Numbered from the stretch's first letter, positions 29,560-38,171 are shown. The stretch: 64,000 nucleotides of DNA from Luteipulveratus flavus (GCF_029439465.1 NZ_JAROAV010000038.1:32523-96522); one strand, 5' to 3'. Notes: generated from the sequence alone by a model not told the origin. Numbers and translations are program-made.

Positions 29560-30027
29560 ATGAGCGAGACGAAGAGCATCACCGTCCAGCGCACCATCGA
29601 CCACCCCGCGGAGCAGATCTTCGACGTCCTCACCAATCCCAAGCGGCACGCCGAGCTCGACGGGTCGGGGTTCGTCCGCTCCGACGACCGGGCCGAGCGG
29701 ATCCAGCACGTCGGCGACGTCTTCCGGATGAACATGGAGGGCGACCACATGGGCGGGGAGTACCAGACGGACAACCATGTCACCGGCTATGCCAAGGACA
29801 AGCTGCTCGCGTGGAAGACGACGCCCGCCGGGACCGAACCGCCCGGCTGGGAGTGGGTCTGGGAGCTGAAGCCGCAAGGGCATGCCAGCACCGACGTCAC
29901 CCTGACGTACGACTGGAGCAAGGTCAGCGACCCGGAGATCCTCAAGCAGGTGACGTTCCCGCTGGTGAAGCAGGACCAGCTCGAGGACAGCCTCGAGCGC
30001 CTCGCGGCCGCGGTCTCGGGCTCCTGA
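29560..30027 (+). CDS. SRPBCC (START-like) family protein
   Basis: 155 aa from ATG 29560, which has GGTGGAG close upstream; an earlier in-frame start would overlap the divergent HIT gene. SITVQRTIDHPAEQIFDVLTNP at the N-terminus, a strand-rich middle (FRMNMEGDHMGGEYQTDNHV) and a C-terminal helix (QLEDSLERLAAAVS) are the usual polyketide-cyclase/dehydrase-type helix-grip fold. It would bind a hydrophobic ligand; function unknown. A perfect 30-nt palindrome follows. Confidence 0.82.
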   Translation: MSETKSITVQRTIDHPAEQIFDVLTNPKRHAELDGSGFVRSDDRAERIQHVGDVFRMNMEGDHMGGEYQTDNHVTGYAKDKLLAWKTTPAGTEPPGWEWVWELKPQGHASTDVTLTYDWSKVSDPEILKQVTFPLVKQDQLEDSLERLAAAVSGS

Positions 30028-30052
30028 CGGGAACGCCGCCCACACACGCACA

Positions 30053-30082
30053 GGCCCCGGACCGATCGATCGGTCCGGGGCC
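30053..30082. terminator. Bidirectional terminator, perfect 30-nt palindrome
   Basis: GGCCCCGGACCGATC and its exact complement run without a spacer between the converging SRPBCC and subtilase genes. Very stable stem; no T tract. Confidence 0.85.
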
Positions 30083-30098
30083 CTGCGTGGTGGTCAGG

Positions 30099-33089
30099 TC
30101 AGGGGTTGACCGTCACTAGGGTGCGTCCGACCTCGGCGCTGCCGTCGCTGTAGCCGACGGCACCGAGGTAGTGCGTACCCGCGGTCAGCCCGCTCCAGGC
30201 CGCGCTGACCGTCGTCTGCTGCCCGATCGTCACCTGCTGCGACGCCGGGGTCACCGTGAGGTTGCCCGCGGCCGCGTCGGGGACGACGAACGCGTTCACC
30301 TTGACGTCCAGGGACGCCGGACCGGAGAACAGGTCCGCGGTGACGGTGTAGGTGCCCGCCGCCGGGTTGTTCAGCGTCACGGCCTCCTCGGCCGTGCCGC
30401 CGCCGCTGGAGCCGACCGTCTTTCCGTCCTTGGTGACGGCCAGGTCGACGTCGGTGCCGGCCGGGACGTCCGTGTCGTACGTCGCGAACCGGACCACCTT
30501 CGTGCCGGCCGGGACCGTCACCTGGACCGTGCCGTTGGTGCTCGTGGTCGTCGGGACGACGTTCACGGCACCGGCGGTGAGGCCGACGGCGCTCGCACCG
30601 AGCGTGCCGGTGTAGCCCGGGCGGACCGGTAGCGTCACCGACCCGGAGGTGCTGCTCTGCACGGTCTCGGCGGTCACCGCTGCGGCCACCGGACGGACCG
30701 CGATCGGGCTGCGGACCTCCTGCCCGCGACTGCCCTTCCAGGTCAGCGAGCCGAAGGCGTACTGCCCGAACGGAGCCGACGTGCGGGTGAGCGTGACCTT
30801 GAACTGGCGCGACTGACCGGGCGGGATGACCAGCGTGGACGGCGACACCGATGCGGTGAACCCGGCCGGTGCGACGACCCGGGCGGTGTACTGCGACGCC
30901 CGGTCCTCGACGTTGGTCACCGTGCGGGTGATCGTCTGGGTGCCGGCGAGGTCACCGACCGCGATGCTCGGGTAGTTCAGGTCGCTCGGGTCGATCGAGC
31001 CGACCTTGTCGCAGGTGCCCTTCTCGGAGACCAGCTGGAGCTGACCGATGCCGCACGCGTACTGCAACCAGTCGTTCAGGCCGGCGTCGTAGACCAGGCC
31101 GGGGTTGAACGACGGAGCCGGCTGGACGTGGCCGGAGCCGTAGTCCAGGGGCGTGGCGTCCTTGCCCGCCCGCTGGATCGGCGCGCCGGTACGGTCCAGC
31201 GGCGTCGCGTTCGTCATCAGCGCGGACTTGACCGCGGCCGGCGACCAGCTCGGGTGCGCCTGCCGGACGAGCGCGGCGATACCCGCGATGTGCGGCGTCG
31301 ACATCGACGTGCCGGAGTAGCTGTCGAAGCTGTTGCCGTGGTTGCCGGCGGGCGAGACCGCCGCGATGATGCCCGAGCCCGGAGCGGTGATGTCCGGCTT
31401 CAGCAGGTCGCCGCCACCGGCCTTCGCGGGACCGTACGAGGAGAAGCCCGCCATCGCCGGCGCGCGCACGGGCGTCGGGTCGACGGCCGAGATGGTCGCG
31501 GTCGCGCCCGCGGTCGAGGCGTACGCGAGGACCGCGGCGCCGGCCACGTTGTCGACGTGGATCGAGGGCACGCTGTGGAAGTCGGCGTCCTGGGACTGAC
31601 CGGCCGCCGCGTTGTAGAGCACCATGCCGACACCGCCGGCGACCTTCACCGCGGCACTCTTGTCGGTACGGGCGTTGGTGCCGCGCTTGCAGACCACGAT
31701 CTTGCCGGCAGCCTTGGCCGGGTCGAGCGCGGGCTGAACGCCGTTGGAGGTGTCCTGGTCGACGTCGCTGAAGCACAGCTCGGCGGCCGCGGCGGGCACG
31801 CCCGCCGCGGCGACGGACGCGGAGGTGACCAGGCCCGCGGGGCCGACACCGCCGAGGACACCGACACCGGTGTACTTCTGGCCGTTGCCGAGCGTGACCG
31901 TCTTGGTGACTCCGCGGTCGTGAGTGCTGGCCGCGACGGTCATCGTCCACGGCGAGTTGTGCGCGACGCTGGACGTGCCGACCGAGTCGCCCTCGTTGCC
32001 GGCCGAGGTGGCCACGAAGACGTTCGCGTCGGCGGCGCCGAGGAACGCCAGCTCGTCGGCGGTGACGACGTAGTCGCGCGAGCCGGAGATGGAGTAGGTG
32101 ATGATGTCGACGCCGTCGCCGACCGCGTCGTCGATCGCCTGCACCAGGTCGCTGGTGCTGCCGCTGGCCGAGCCCGACGGGGTCGCCCACAGGGCCTTGT
32201 ACGCAGCGATCCGGGCCTGCGGCGCCATGCCGCTGACGTCGCCGACCTCGGCACCGTTGATCGAGGCCTTCACGCCGTGGTTGCCGGCGGCCGTCGAGGC
32301 GGTGTGCGAGCCGTGGCCGTTGTAGTCGCGAGGGGACTTGAACTCGAACGACTCGACCGTGGCGTTGTCGGCGTAGTAGCGAGCACCGATCAGCTTGTTG
32401 TTGCACTGGACCGGGGTGCCGGACGTACCGGCGTCGCAGCTGCCCTTCCACTTGGACCTGATCGTCGCGACCTCGGACGCGCTCTGTGCCGTCGCGGCGA
32501 ACGAGGGGTTCTCCGGCCAGATGCCGGAGTCGATGTCGCCGATGATCATGCCGGCGCCGGCCTTGTCCACGCCGCCGAACTGCTTCTGCCACACACCGGT
32601 CGGGCCGTCGAGGCCGAGGAACTTGGGCGTCGAGACGGTGTCGGCCGTCCGCGTCTCGTCCTTCCAGACCTGCAGCACCTCGGGCGACTTGCTCAGCTCG
32701 CCGACCTGCGCCGGCGTGAGCGTCGCGGCGAAACCGTTGAACGCCATGTCGTACGAGCGGGTGACGGCGGCCTCGGAGCTGCCGACCGACTTCAGCAGCG
32801 CGGACTGCTTGCCCCGCAGGTGGCCGGCGTACGCCTTGCTGGCGGCGCTGTCGCGGTCGACCTTCTGGCCCTTCGCGGGCTTGGTGGCGGGCAGACCGGA
32901 CTCGCTGCCGGTGTAGCTCGCGATGGGTGCTCCGGCCACCTGGACGATGTAGCGACCGGAGGCGGCCGCCGGTGCCGCGTCGGCATCGGTGGCGCCGAGC
33001 GCGGTCGCCGAGGCGACCACGGGTGCGGCCACCGCGAGGGTGACCGCGACCGCACGCCTGCGGGAGCTGATGAGGGATGTGAGGCGCAC
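30099..33089 (-). CDS. Large secreted subtilisin-like (S8) protease
   Basis: 996 aa from GTG 33089, which has AAGGAG 8 nt upstream and gives a signal peptide (about 1-39). An I9 inhibitor prodomain (about 45-145) precedes the catalytic domain: D187 in IGDIDSGIWPE, H259 in NGHGSHTAS, oxyanion N364 in SAGNEG and S595 in SGTSMSTPHIAG, all intact. A PA domain is inserted at about 400-530. The layout and IWPE motif recall plant cucumisin-type subtilases. After the protease come an Fn3-like segment (about 690-790) and strand-rich domains to the end, which may aid attachment or substrate binding. Exported protein degradation is the expected role. Confidence 0.93.
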   Translation of the reverse strand: MRLTSLISSRRRAVAVTLAVAAPVVASATALGATDADAAPAAASGRYIVQVAGAPIASYTGSESGLPATKPAKGQKVDRDSAASKAYAGHLRGKQSALLKSVGSSEAAVTRSYDMAFNGFAATLTPAQVGELSKSPEVLQVWKDETRTADTVSTPKFLGLDGPTGVWQKQFGGVDKAGAGMIIGDIDSGIWPENPSFAATAQSASEVATIRSKWKGSCDAGTSGTPVQCNNKLIGARYYADNATVESFEFKSPRDYNGHGSHTASTAAGNHGVKASINGAEVGDVSGMAPQARIAAYKALWATPSGSASGSTSDLVQAIDDAVGDGVDIITYSISGSRDYVVTADELAFLGAADANVFVATSAGNEGDSVGTSSVAHNSPWTMTVAASTHDRGVTKTVTLGNGQKYTGVGVLGGVGPAGLVTSASVAAAGVPAAAAELCFSDVDQDTSNGVQPALDPAKAAGKIVVCKRGTNARTDKSAAVKVAGGVGMVLYNAAAGQSQDADFHSVPSIHVDNVAGAAVLAYASTAGATATISAVDPTPVRAPAMAGFSSYGPAKAGGGDLLKPDITAPGSGIIAAVSPAGNHGNSFDSYSGTSMSTPHIAGIAALVRQAHPSWSPAAVKSALMTNATPLDRTGAPIQRAGKDATPLDYGSGHVQPAPSFNPGLVYDAGLNDWLQYACGIGQLQLVSEKGTCDKVGSIDPSDLNYPSIAVGDLAGTQTITRTVTNVEDRASQYTARVVAPAGFTASVSPSTLVIPPGQSRQFKVTLTRTSAPFGQYAFGSLTWKGSRGQEVRSPIAVRPVAAAVTAETVQSSTSGSVTLPVRPGYTGTLGASAVGLTAGAVNVVPTTTSTNGTVQVTVPAGTKVVRFATYDTDVPAGTDVDLAVTKDGKTVGSSGGGTAEEAVTLNNPAAGTYTVTADLFSGPASLDVKVNAFVVPDAAAGNLTVTPASQQVTIGQQTTVSAAWSGLTAGTHYLGAVGYSDGSAEVGRTLVTVNP

Positions 33090-33242
33090 AGGCTCTCCTT
33101 CTGACGGCACGCCGTTCGGGGTACGGGCGGCGTGGGTGGCGTCACTGTAGGGGTGCGGCGCCCGCGCTGTCCGGCGATTCGTCTCCACCCGTGGGGGCCG
33201 CGGTCGGCGTACCGTCGAATGGCCGGACCTCAGGAGGTCACG

Positions 33243-33623
33243 ATGCCGCTCCCACCACGGCTGGGTCGCATCAACCGAGTCGGACTGAACCGCATCACCC
33301 GCCATCTGGCCCCGCACCTGCCTGGGCTCGGCGTCGTCGTGCACCGCGGGCGGCGCTCCGGGCGCGAGTTCCGCACGCCGGTCAACGTGTTCCCGGTCGA
33401 CGACGGCTTCGTGCTGGCCCTCACCTACGGCGCGCGCACCGACTGGGTCCGCAACGTGCTGGCAGCCGGCGGCTGCGAGATCGTCCACCGCGGTCGGACG
33501 TACCCGTGCTCTCAGCCGCGGGTGTACTGCGACCCGCAGCGCCGCCACATCCGTCCGTTGGAGCGCTGGGTGCTCACCCACCTGCTCGACGTGCAGGAGT
33601 TCCTGGCGCTGTCCGCGGCCTGA
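33243..33623 (+). CDS. Deazaflavin (F420)-dependent nitroreductase family protein
   Basis: 126 aa from ATG 33243 with an excellent AGGAGGT. Split-barrel fold of the Ddn/FDR-A type: LGVVVHRGRRSGREFRTPVNVFPVDDGFVLALTYGARTDWVRNVLAAGGCEI is almost the family consensus. Such proteins bind coenzyme F420 and reduce quinones or nitro compounds; which substrate is not visible. Single gene; it supports an F420-making actinobacterium. Confidence 0.85.
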   Translation: MPLPPRLGRINRVGLNRITRHLAPHLPGLGVVVHRGRRSGREFRTPVNVFPVDDGFVLALTYGARTDWVRNVLAAGGCEIVHRGRTYPCSQPRVYCDPQRRHIRPLERWVLTHLLDVQEFLALSAA

Positions 33624-33660
33624 CCGTCGCAGGGCGTGACCGAGGACACCTCGGACGCGC

Positions 33661-33689
33661 TTGTCCCCACTTCACTACAGGTGTAGTTT
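33661..33689 (+). promoter_or_regulatory. Promoter of the small membrane protein gene
   Basis: TTGTCC (33661-33666) and TAGTTT (33684-33689) are spaced by 17 nt. The first CopY/BlaI-type box covers the -10 region, so binding there would block transcription. Confidence 0.5.
33674..33687. promoter_or_regulatory. CopY/BlaI-type operator box 1
   Basis: ACTACAGGTGTAGT, a perfect 14-bp palindrome with the TACANNTGTA core known for CopY and BlaI/MecI repressors. It overlaps the predicted -10 region of the small membrane protein gene. Confidence 0.7.
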
Positions 33690-33705
33690 TCTGAGTGGAA
33701 GCCGC

Positions 33706-33719
33706 ACTACAGATGTAGA
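33706..33719. promoter_or_regulatory. CopY/BlaI-type operator box 2
   Basis: ACTACAGATGTAGA: the same TACANNTGTA core, one outer mismatch. Its centre is 32 bp (three helical turns) from that of box 1, which favours cooperative binding. It lies just before the ribosome site. Confidence 0.7.
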
Positions 33720-33731
33720 AAGGATCTCATC

Positions 33732-33914
33732 ATGAACGCGCTCCCCACCTTCTTCATCGGCCTCAGCATCATCGTCGCCATCGCCCTCGTCGTGACCGCC
33801 GCGACCGCCGGCGTCTGGACCGTCCAGTACTTCGCCCGCAACCGCAAGGTCCGCATCGCTCAGCACCAGCCGCTGGTCGGCTACTACCGCCACCAGCTCG
33901 CCTTCACCCACTGA
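33732..33914 (+). CDS. Small single-pass membrane protein of unknown function
   Basis: 60 aa: a short lead (MNALPTFFIG), one membrane helix (about 8-33) and a basic C-terminal tail (ARNRKVRIAQHQPLVGYYRHQ) probably in the cytoplasm. AAAGGA precedes the ATG. I do not recognise a family. Its interest lies in control: two TACANNTGTA boxes in its promoter suggest tight repression by a BlaI/CopY-type or similar regulator encoded elsewhere. A 10-bp GC hairpin follows the stop. Confidence 0.7.
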   Translation: MNALPTFFIGLSIIVAIALVVTAATAGVWTVQYFARNRKVRIAQHQPLVGYYRHQLAFTH

Positions 33915-33919
33915 CGGCC

Positions 33920-33950
33920 CGCGCGCCCGTACGGCCCGCACGGGCGCGCG
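33920..33950 (+). terminator. Terminator hairpin after the small membrane protein gene
   Basis: CGCGCGCCCG (33920-33929) pairs perfectly with CGGGCGCGCG (33941-33950) around an 11-nt loop. Confidence 0.65.
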
Positions 33951-33987
33951 CTGTTGACAGCGACGCCCGATGGGCGAGAGTGGGCGG

Positions 33988-34530
33988 ATGACCGCATCGC
34001 AGCCCCCGCCCCTGGAGGCCGTCGCCGGGGACATCACCACCCAGCGCGTCGACGCGGTCGTCAACGCGGCCAACACCTCGCTGCTCGGCGGTGGGGGCGT
34101 CGACGGCGCGATCCACCGGGCCGCCGGCCCGTCGCTGCTGGCCGAGTGCCAGGAGCTGCGACGCACCCGCTACCCCGCCGGACTCCCGGTGGGCGAGGCC
34201 GTCGCCACCGGCGCGGGCGACCTGCCCTGCCGCTGGGTGATCCACACGGTCGGCCCGAATCGCCGTGCAGGACAGACGGATCCGGCGATGCTCGCCTCCT
34301 GCTTCGAGTCCTCGCTGCGCGAGGCGGTCAGGGTGGGCGCGCGGTCGGTCGCCTTCCCCGCGATCAGCGCGGGCATCTACGGGTGGGACATCGAGGAGGT
34401 CGCGCGTATGGCCGTCGACACCGTCGGCGGGTCGGACCTGCTGGACCACCTCAGCACCGTGCGCTTCGTGCTGTTCGGCCGAGAAGCGTTGGCAGCGTTC
34501 GAGTCCCGGCTGTCCGCCCGGTCCGCCTAG
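33988..34530 (+). CDS. Macro-domain ADP-ribose hydrolase
   Basis: 180 aa. Single macro domain of the MacroD/YmdB type: AVAGDITTQRVDAVVNAANTSLLGGGGVDGAIH is almost the consensus, with the ribose-binding loop GVDGAIHRAAG and the phosphate loop PAISAGIYGWD. It would remove O-acetyl groups from O-acetyl-ADP-ribose or ADP-ribose from proteins. I prefer ATG 33988 to ATG 33970: a TTGACA lies at 33954-33959 and the spacing suits a transcript starting near 33988. Its end overlaps the convergent small gene by 4 nt. Confidence 0.88.
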   Translation: MTASQPPPLEAVAGDITTQRVDAVVNAANTSLLGGGGVDGAIHRAAGPSLLAECQELRRTRYPAGLPVGEAVATGAGDLPCRWVIHTVGPNRRAGQTDPAMLASCFESSLREAVRVGARSVAFPAISAGIYGWDIEEVARMAVDTVGGSDLLDHLSTVRFVLFGREALAAFESRLSARSA

Positions 34531-34787
34531 ACGCCCTCGTCGAGCCAGCCGTCGCGCTCCTGCGCCATGGTGGCGAAGCGCTCGCTCAGGGCCCGCGCGG
34601 GCGCGGAGGCCGCGTCGTCGAGCGTGGCGACGCCGACGTAGACGCCCCACTCGTGGGCCTCCGAGTCGTCCTCGCCGGCCAGCGCCTCACGCACGACCCG
34701 GACCTCACCGATCTCGTCCTCGAGGATCTCGGCGGCGACCGCCTCGGCGTCGTCGCGCGCGGGGAACACCAGCAAGTACGTCAGCAC
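34527..34787 (-). CDS. Small RraB-like protein
   Basis: 86 aa from GTG 34787. An alpha/beta pattern (YLLVFPARDDAEAVAAEILEDE, then EWGVYVGV) ends in a helix with FATMAQERDGWLDEG. The DGW near the end and general layout resemble RraB, the regulator of RNase E, as annotated in many actinobacteria. The match is by pattern only. Its stop overlaps the end of the macro-domain gene by 4 nt on the other strand. It sits 20 nt downstream of the TetR gene on the same strand, so it may be co-transcribed. Confidence 0.6.
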   Translation of the reverse strand: MLTYLLVFPARDDAEAVAAEILEDEIGEVRVVREALAGEDDSEAHEWGVYVGVATLDDAASAPARALSERFATMAQERDGWLDEGV

Positions 34788-34807
34788 GGGGACACTCTGC
34801 CAGGCGA

Positions 34808-35413
34808 TCAGCGGTCGACGGCGGAGGCGAGTCCGGCGACGTGCTCGGCGGCCTGGTCCAGCACCGCTTCCGGGTCACCGCCGTCGTCACGCAGGATCAG
34901 CCAGTTCAGGGTGAGGCCGTCGATGATCGTGATCAGGTAGCGCGCGACGACCGTGGTCGGTACGCGGTACTGGACGCCCAGCCTCTCGGCCGCGTCGTCC
35001 AGCAGCCGGCCCATCGTCTCGAGGTAGAACTCGTACTGCCGCTGGGCCACCCACTCGAACCCGGGCCGGCGCTGGCAGTACTGGGTGAGGTCGTACGTCA
35101 GCTGGTGCTCCGCGGGGTTGGCGACGACGTGCTCCCAGTAGGACCGCATGGTGGCGCGCAGCGTCTCGTTGATCGTGCCGCGCTCCTTGGCGAGGTCCCC
35201 GACCCGCTCCAGGGAGTGAGCGGTGATGGTCTGGACCACCTGCTCCAGCAGCTCCTCCTTCGAGCGGAAGCAGTAGTGGAACATGCCGAGCTGCATGTCG
35301 GCCTCGGCGACGATCGACCGCGTCGTCGCCTTGGCGACGCCGTCGCGGGTCATCACCCGGATGGCCGCCTCGACCAGCAGCCGGCGCCGCTCCTCAGCGG
35401 GTATGCGTGCCAC
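34808..35413 (-). CDS. TetR family transcriptional regulator
   Basis: 201 aa from GTG 35413 with GGGAGG upstream. The N-terminal helix-turn-helix (about 8-55) reads EERRRLLVEAAIRVMTRDG, then ATTRSIVAEADMQLGMFHYCFRSKEELLEQVV, standard for TetR. The ligand domain (about 60-200) is helical, of the TetR_C_6/BetI-like kind. Target unknown: it could control itself, the small RraB-like gene behind it, or the divergent secreted dipeptidase-like gene 225 nt away, which has a palindrome in its promoter. Confidence 0.88.
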   Translation of the reverse strand: MARIPAEERRRLLVEAAIRVMTRDGVAKATTRSIVAEADMQLGMFHYCFRSKEELLEQVVQTITAHSLERVGDLAKERGTINETLRATMRSYWEHVVANPAEHQLTYDLTQYCQRRPGFEWVAQRQYEFYLETMGRLLDDAAERLGVQYRVPTTVVARYLITIIDGLTLNWLILRDDGGDPEAVLDQAAEHVAGLASAVDR

Positions 35414-35603
35414 CTGTGTGCCTCCCGTTCGTCAGGCCGCGAGACTAGCCGGTGCGTTCACGGTGGCCGGCGTCTTCCGGCCAGCAAGGAGACGGGTACG
35501 TCCGCCGCGCTCGGCATCAGCACTCGAGCCGTCGGTGTTCCGGTCGGGAATGGAACGCTCGACCAGGACACTTGACCAACTTTGTCCGCGCCGTCATCCT
35601 CGA

Positions 35604-35619
35604 CGTGACGATCGTCACA
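35604..35619. promoter_or_regulatory. CRP/GlxR-like site before the secreted dipeptidase-like gene
   Basis: CGTGACGATCGTCACA: 9 of 10 consensus positions of TGTGA-N6-TCACA, and GTGACGATCGTCAC is a perfect palindrome. It lies 19 nt before the ATG, a position that would suit repression. A TetR-type operator is an alternative reading. Confidence 0.5.
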
Positions 35620-35638
35620 TCGACACGGAGGGACGACC

Positions 35639-37669
35639 ATGCGAGGTGTACTGACCGGCGCCGCCCTCACGGCCGCGTTGCTGGCGACCGCGGGAGCCCT
35701 CGGCACGAGCGGCGCGTCCGCCGCGGAGAGTCCCACTCTTCCCAGCCCCGAGTCCGAGGTGAACGTGACCGGCACGCCGTTCACCGGCACCAACCCGGAC
35801 GGCACGGTGCGCGGCCTCATCGACGCCCACACCCACATGTTCATGCAGGACGGCATGGGCGGCGCCGCGGTCTGCGGCAAGGTCTTCTCCGAGGACGGCA
35901 TCGCCGACGCCCTGAAGGACTGCGCCTCGCACGGTCCCGACGGCAGCACCGCGCTGCTGGAGAACCTCACCAACAGCGGCAACCCGTTCGCCAAGCACGA
36001 CGTGGTCGGCTGGCCGACGTTCAAGGACTGGCCGTCGTACAAGTCGCTGACCCACCAGCAGATGTACTACCGCTGGGTCGAGCGGGCCTGGCGCGGTGGT
36101 CAGCGCGTGATGGTCAACGACCTGGTGAGCAACGGCGTGCTGTGCTCGATCAACCCCGGCACGTACCAGTCGTGCAACGAGATGGACGCGATCCGCCTGC
36201 AGGCCAAGGACTCCTACGCGCTGCAGACGTTCGTCGACAACCAGTACGGCGGCGCGGGCAAGGGCTGGTTCCGGATCGTCAAGACCAGCGCCGAGGCCCG
36301 CAACGTCATCCAGCAGGGCAAGCTCGCGGTCGTTCTCGGCGTCGAGACCTCCGAGCCGTTCGGCTGCAAGCAGGTGCTGAACGTGCCGCAGTGCAGCAAG
36401 GCCGACATCGACAGGGGCCTGGACGAGATGTACGCGCTCGGCGTGCGCTCGATGTTCCCGTGCCACAAGTTCGACAACGCCCTGTGTGGCGTCCGGTTCG
36501 ACGAGGGCACCCAGGGCACCATCATCAACGCCGGGCAGTTCCTCTCCACCGGCACCTGGTGGGACGCCAAGGCGTGCGACCCGTCCAAGCCGCACGACCA
36601 CAACCCCGGCGGCGCGCCGCTGCCGGCCGGCACCGGTCTGCCCACCGGTGAGCCGACGTACCCCTCCGGAGCGGTCTGCAACACCCGCGGTCTCACCGAC
36701 CTGGGTGCGTACATGGTCAAGGGCATGATGAAGCGCGGGATGATGGTCGAGGTCGACCACATGAGCGCCAAGGCGGCCGGGCAGACGCTCAGCCTCCTGG
36801 AGGAGCAGAAGTACCCCGGCGTGCTCGCCTCCCACTCCTGGATGGACGAGGGGTACCTCGACCGGTTGTACGCACTCGGTGGCTTCTCCACCATCTACGG
36901 GCACGCGACCAAGGAGTTCATCGCGGAGTACCAGCGGACTGCGCCCGTCAGGAACAAGTACGGCACCGGCATCGGGTTCGGCTTCGACATGAACGGCTTC
37001 GGCGGGACCCCGCCGCCCCGCGACGACGCGGCGTCCAACCCGGTGAAGTACCCCTTCCGGTCCGTCGACGGTGGCTCGACCCTGGACCGTCAGCGCACCG
37101 GCGAGCGCACCTGGGACATCAACATCGACGGCGTCGCTCACTACGGCCTGGTGCCCGACTACGTCGAGGACCTGCGCCTGGTCGGCGGCCGGAGGATCGT
37201 CGACGACCTGATGCGAGGGCCGGAGTCCTACCTGCGCACCTGGGGCTCGACCGAGGCGCACCAGGCGCCGACCAACCTCGCGACCGGGCGCCCGGTCAAG
37301 GCCAGCAGCTACCAGAACGACCTGTTCACGAAGCTGCCGCCGGCCAACGCCGTCGACGGCAACGAGGCCACTCGGTGGGCCAGCACGTGGAACGACGGGC
37401 AGTGGATCTCGGTCGACCTCGGCTCAGCACGGGCGCTCGACCGGGTGGTGCTGCGCTGGGAGACGGCGTACGCCCGCGACTACGACCTGCAGGTCTCCGA
37501 CGACGGCACGACCTGGCGGACCGTCAAGCGCGTGACGGGCAGCGCCGGCGGGCTCGAGGTGCAGCAGCTGCCCGCCGGCACCACCGGCCGGTACGTCCGC
37601 GTCCTCGCCCAGACGCGAGCGACCTCGTACGGCGTGTCCCTGTGGGAGGTCGGCGTGTACGGCCGCTGA
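35639..37669 (+). CDS. Secreted amidohydrolase/dipeptidase-like protein with F5/8-type C (discoidin) domain
   Basis: 676 aa. Signal peptide (about 1-29, ending GASAAES). The catalytic part (about 55-520) resembles the amidohydrolase/membrane-dipeptidase superfamily: IDAHTHMFMQDG at the start, VVLGVETSEPFGC, SMFPCHKFDNALCGV, MVEVDHMSAKAAGQTL, VLASHSWMDEG and GIGFGFDMNGFGG supply the expected His/Asp/Glu metal ligands. The C-terminal 130 residues are a discoidin-like carbohydrate-binding domain (ATGRPVKASSYQ, VDGNEATRWASTW, WISVDLGSARALDRVVLRW). Substrate unknown; cell-wall or glycan-linked material is plausible. Monocistronic, ending in a strong hairpin. Confidence 0.8.
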   Translation: MRGVLTGAALTAALLATAGALGTSGASAAESPTLPSPESEVNVTGTPFTGTNPDGTVRGLIDAHTHMFMQDGMGGAAVCGKVFSEDGIADALKDCASHGPDGSTALLENLTNSGNPFAKHDVVGWPTFKDWPSYKSLTHQQMYYRWVERAWRGGQRVMVNDLVSNGVLCSINPGTYQSCNEMDAIRLQAKDSYALQTFVDNQYGGAGKGWFRIVKTSAEARNVIQQGKLAVVLGVETSEPFGCKQVLNVPQCSKADIDRGLDEMYALGVRSMFPCHKFDNALCGVRFDEGTQGTIINAGQFLSTGTWWDAKACDPSKPHDHNPGGAPLPAGTGLPTGEPTYPSGAVCNTRGLTDLGAYMVKGMMKRGMMVEVDHMSAKAAGQTLSLLEEQKYPGVLASHSWMDEGYLDRLYALGGFSTIYGHATKEFIAEYQRTAPVRNKYGTGIGFGFDMNGFGGTPPPRDDAASNPVKYPFRSVDGGSTLDRQRTGERTWDINIDGVAHYGLVPDYVEDLRLVGGRRIVDDLMRGPESYLRTWGSTEAHQAPTNLATGRPVKASSYQNDLFTKLPPANAVDGNEATRWASTWNDGQWISVDLGSARALDRVVLRWETAYARDYDLQVSDDGTTWRTVKRVTGSAGGLEVQQLPAGTTGRYVRVLAQTRATSYGVSLWEVGVYGR

Positions 37670-37688
37670 CCCGGCCACCACCTGCCGC

Positions 37689-37749
37689 TGCGCCTCCCGA
37701 GTCGATCGAACCCCGCCCCCGCCCCCAGTGGTTCGACTCGGGAGGCGCA
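37689..37749. terminator. Bidirectional terminator
   Basis: TGCGCCTCCCGAGTCGA (37689-37705) pairs perfectly with 37733-37749 over 17 bp. The loop is C-rich. It lies between two converging genes. Confidence 0.8.
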
Positions 37750-37760
37750 GTCATGACCGG

Positions 37761-38171
37761 TCAGCCCTCGGCGTCCGGCCGCACCCCGTCGCCGCCGGCG
37801 CCTGTCGACCAGGCCGGCAGCTGCTGCAGCGCCCAGCGGTTGCCGTCCGGGTCGGCGAAGTAGACGAACCGCCCCCACGGCTGCTCGTCGACGTCACTGA
37901 CCTCGACGCCGCGCTCCTTCAGCTCCTGGTGCGTCGCGTCCGCGTCGGCGATCACCATCTGCAGGCCCTCGATCGATCCCGGCCGCATCGTCGTCAGGCC
38001 CTCGCCGATGCAGATCGAGCATGCCGAGCCCGGAGGCGTCAGCTGTACGAACCGCAGGTCCGCGTTCACCACCCGGTCGTGGTCGGCGTTGAAACCGACC
38101 TTCACGTAGAAGTCCTTGGCCCGGTCGACATCGGTCACGGGCACGGCCACCAGCTCCAGCTTCATGTCCAT
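37761..38171 (-). CDS. VOC (glyoxalase/bleomycin-resistance) family protein
   Basis: 136 aa from ATG 38171 (38165 is also possible). Paired beta-alpha-beta-beta-beta modules: LELVAVPVTDVDRAKDFYVKVGF at the front, LRFVQLTPPGSACSICIG, and VEVSDVDEQPWGRFVYFADPDGNRWALQQ at the back. This is the most common actinobacterial VOC subtype; its reaction is unknown. It converges on the dipeptidase-like gene through a hairpin and is divergent from the GDSL hydrolase. Confidence 0.85.
   Translation of the reverse strand: MDMKLELVAVPVTDVDRAKDFYVKVGFNADHDRVVNADLRFVQLTPPGSACSICIGEGLTTMRPGSIEGLQMVIADADATHQELKERGVEVSDVDEQPWGRFVYFADPDGNRWALQQLPAWSTGAGGDGVRPDAEG

Noticed and set aside
33674..33719. Boxes as TetR operators for the regulator at 34808
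   Set aside because: The TACANNTGTA core and two-box layout suit BlaI/CopY-type repressors better, and the TetR gene lies over 1 kb away with other genes between.
37689..37749. GGTTCGACTC-like sequence as a tRNA T-arm
   Set aside because: It is one arm of a 17-bp terminator; no acceptor or anticodon stems fit around it.
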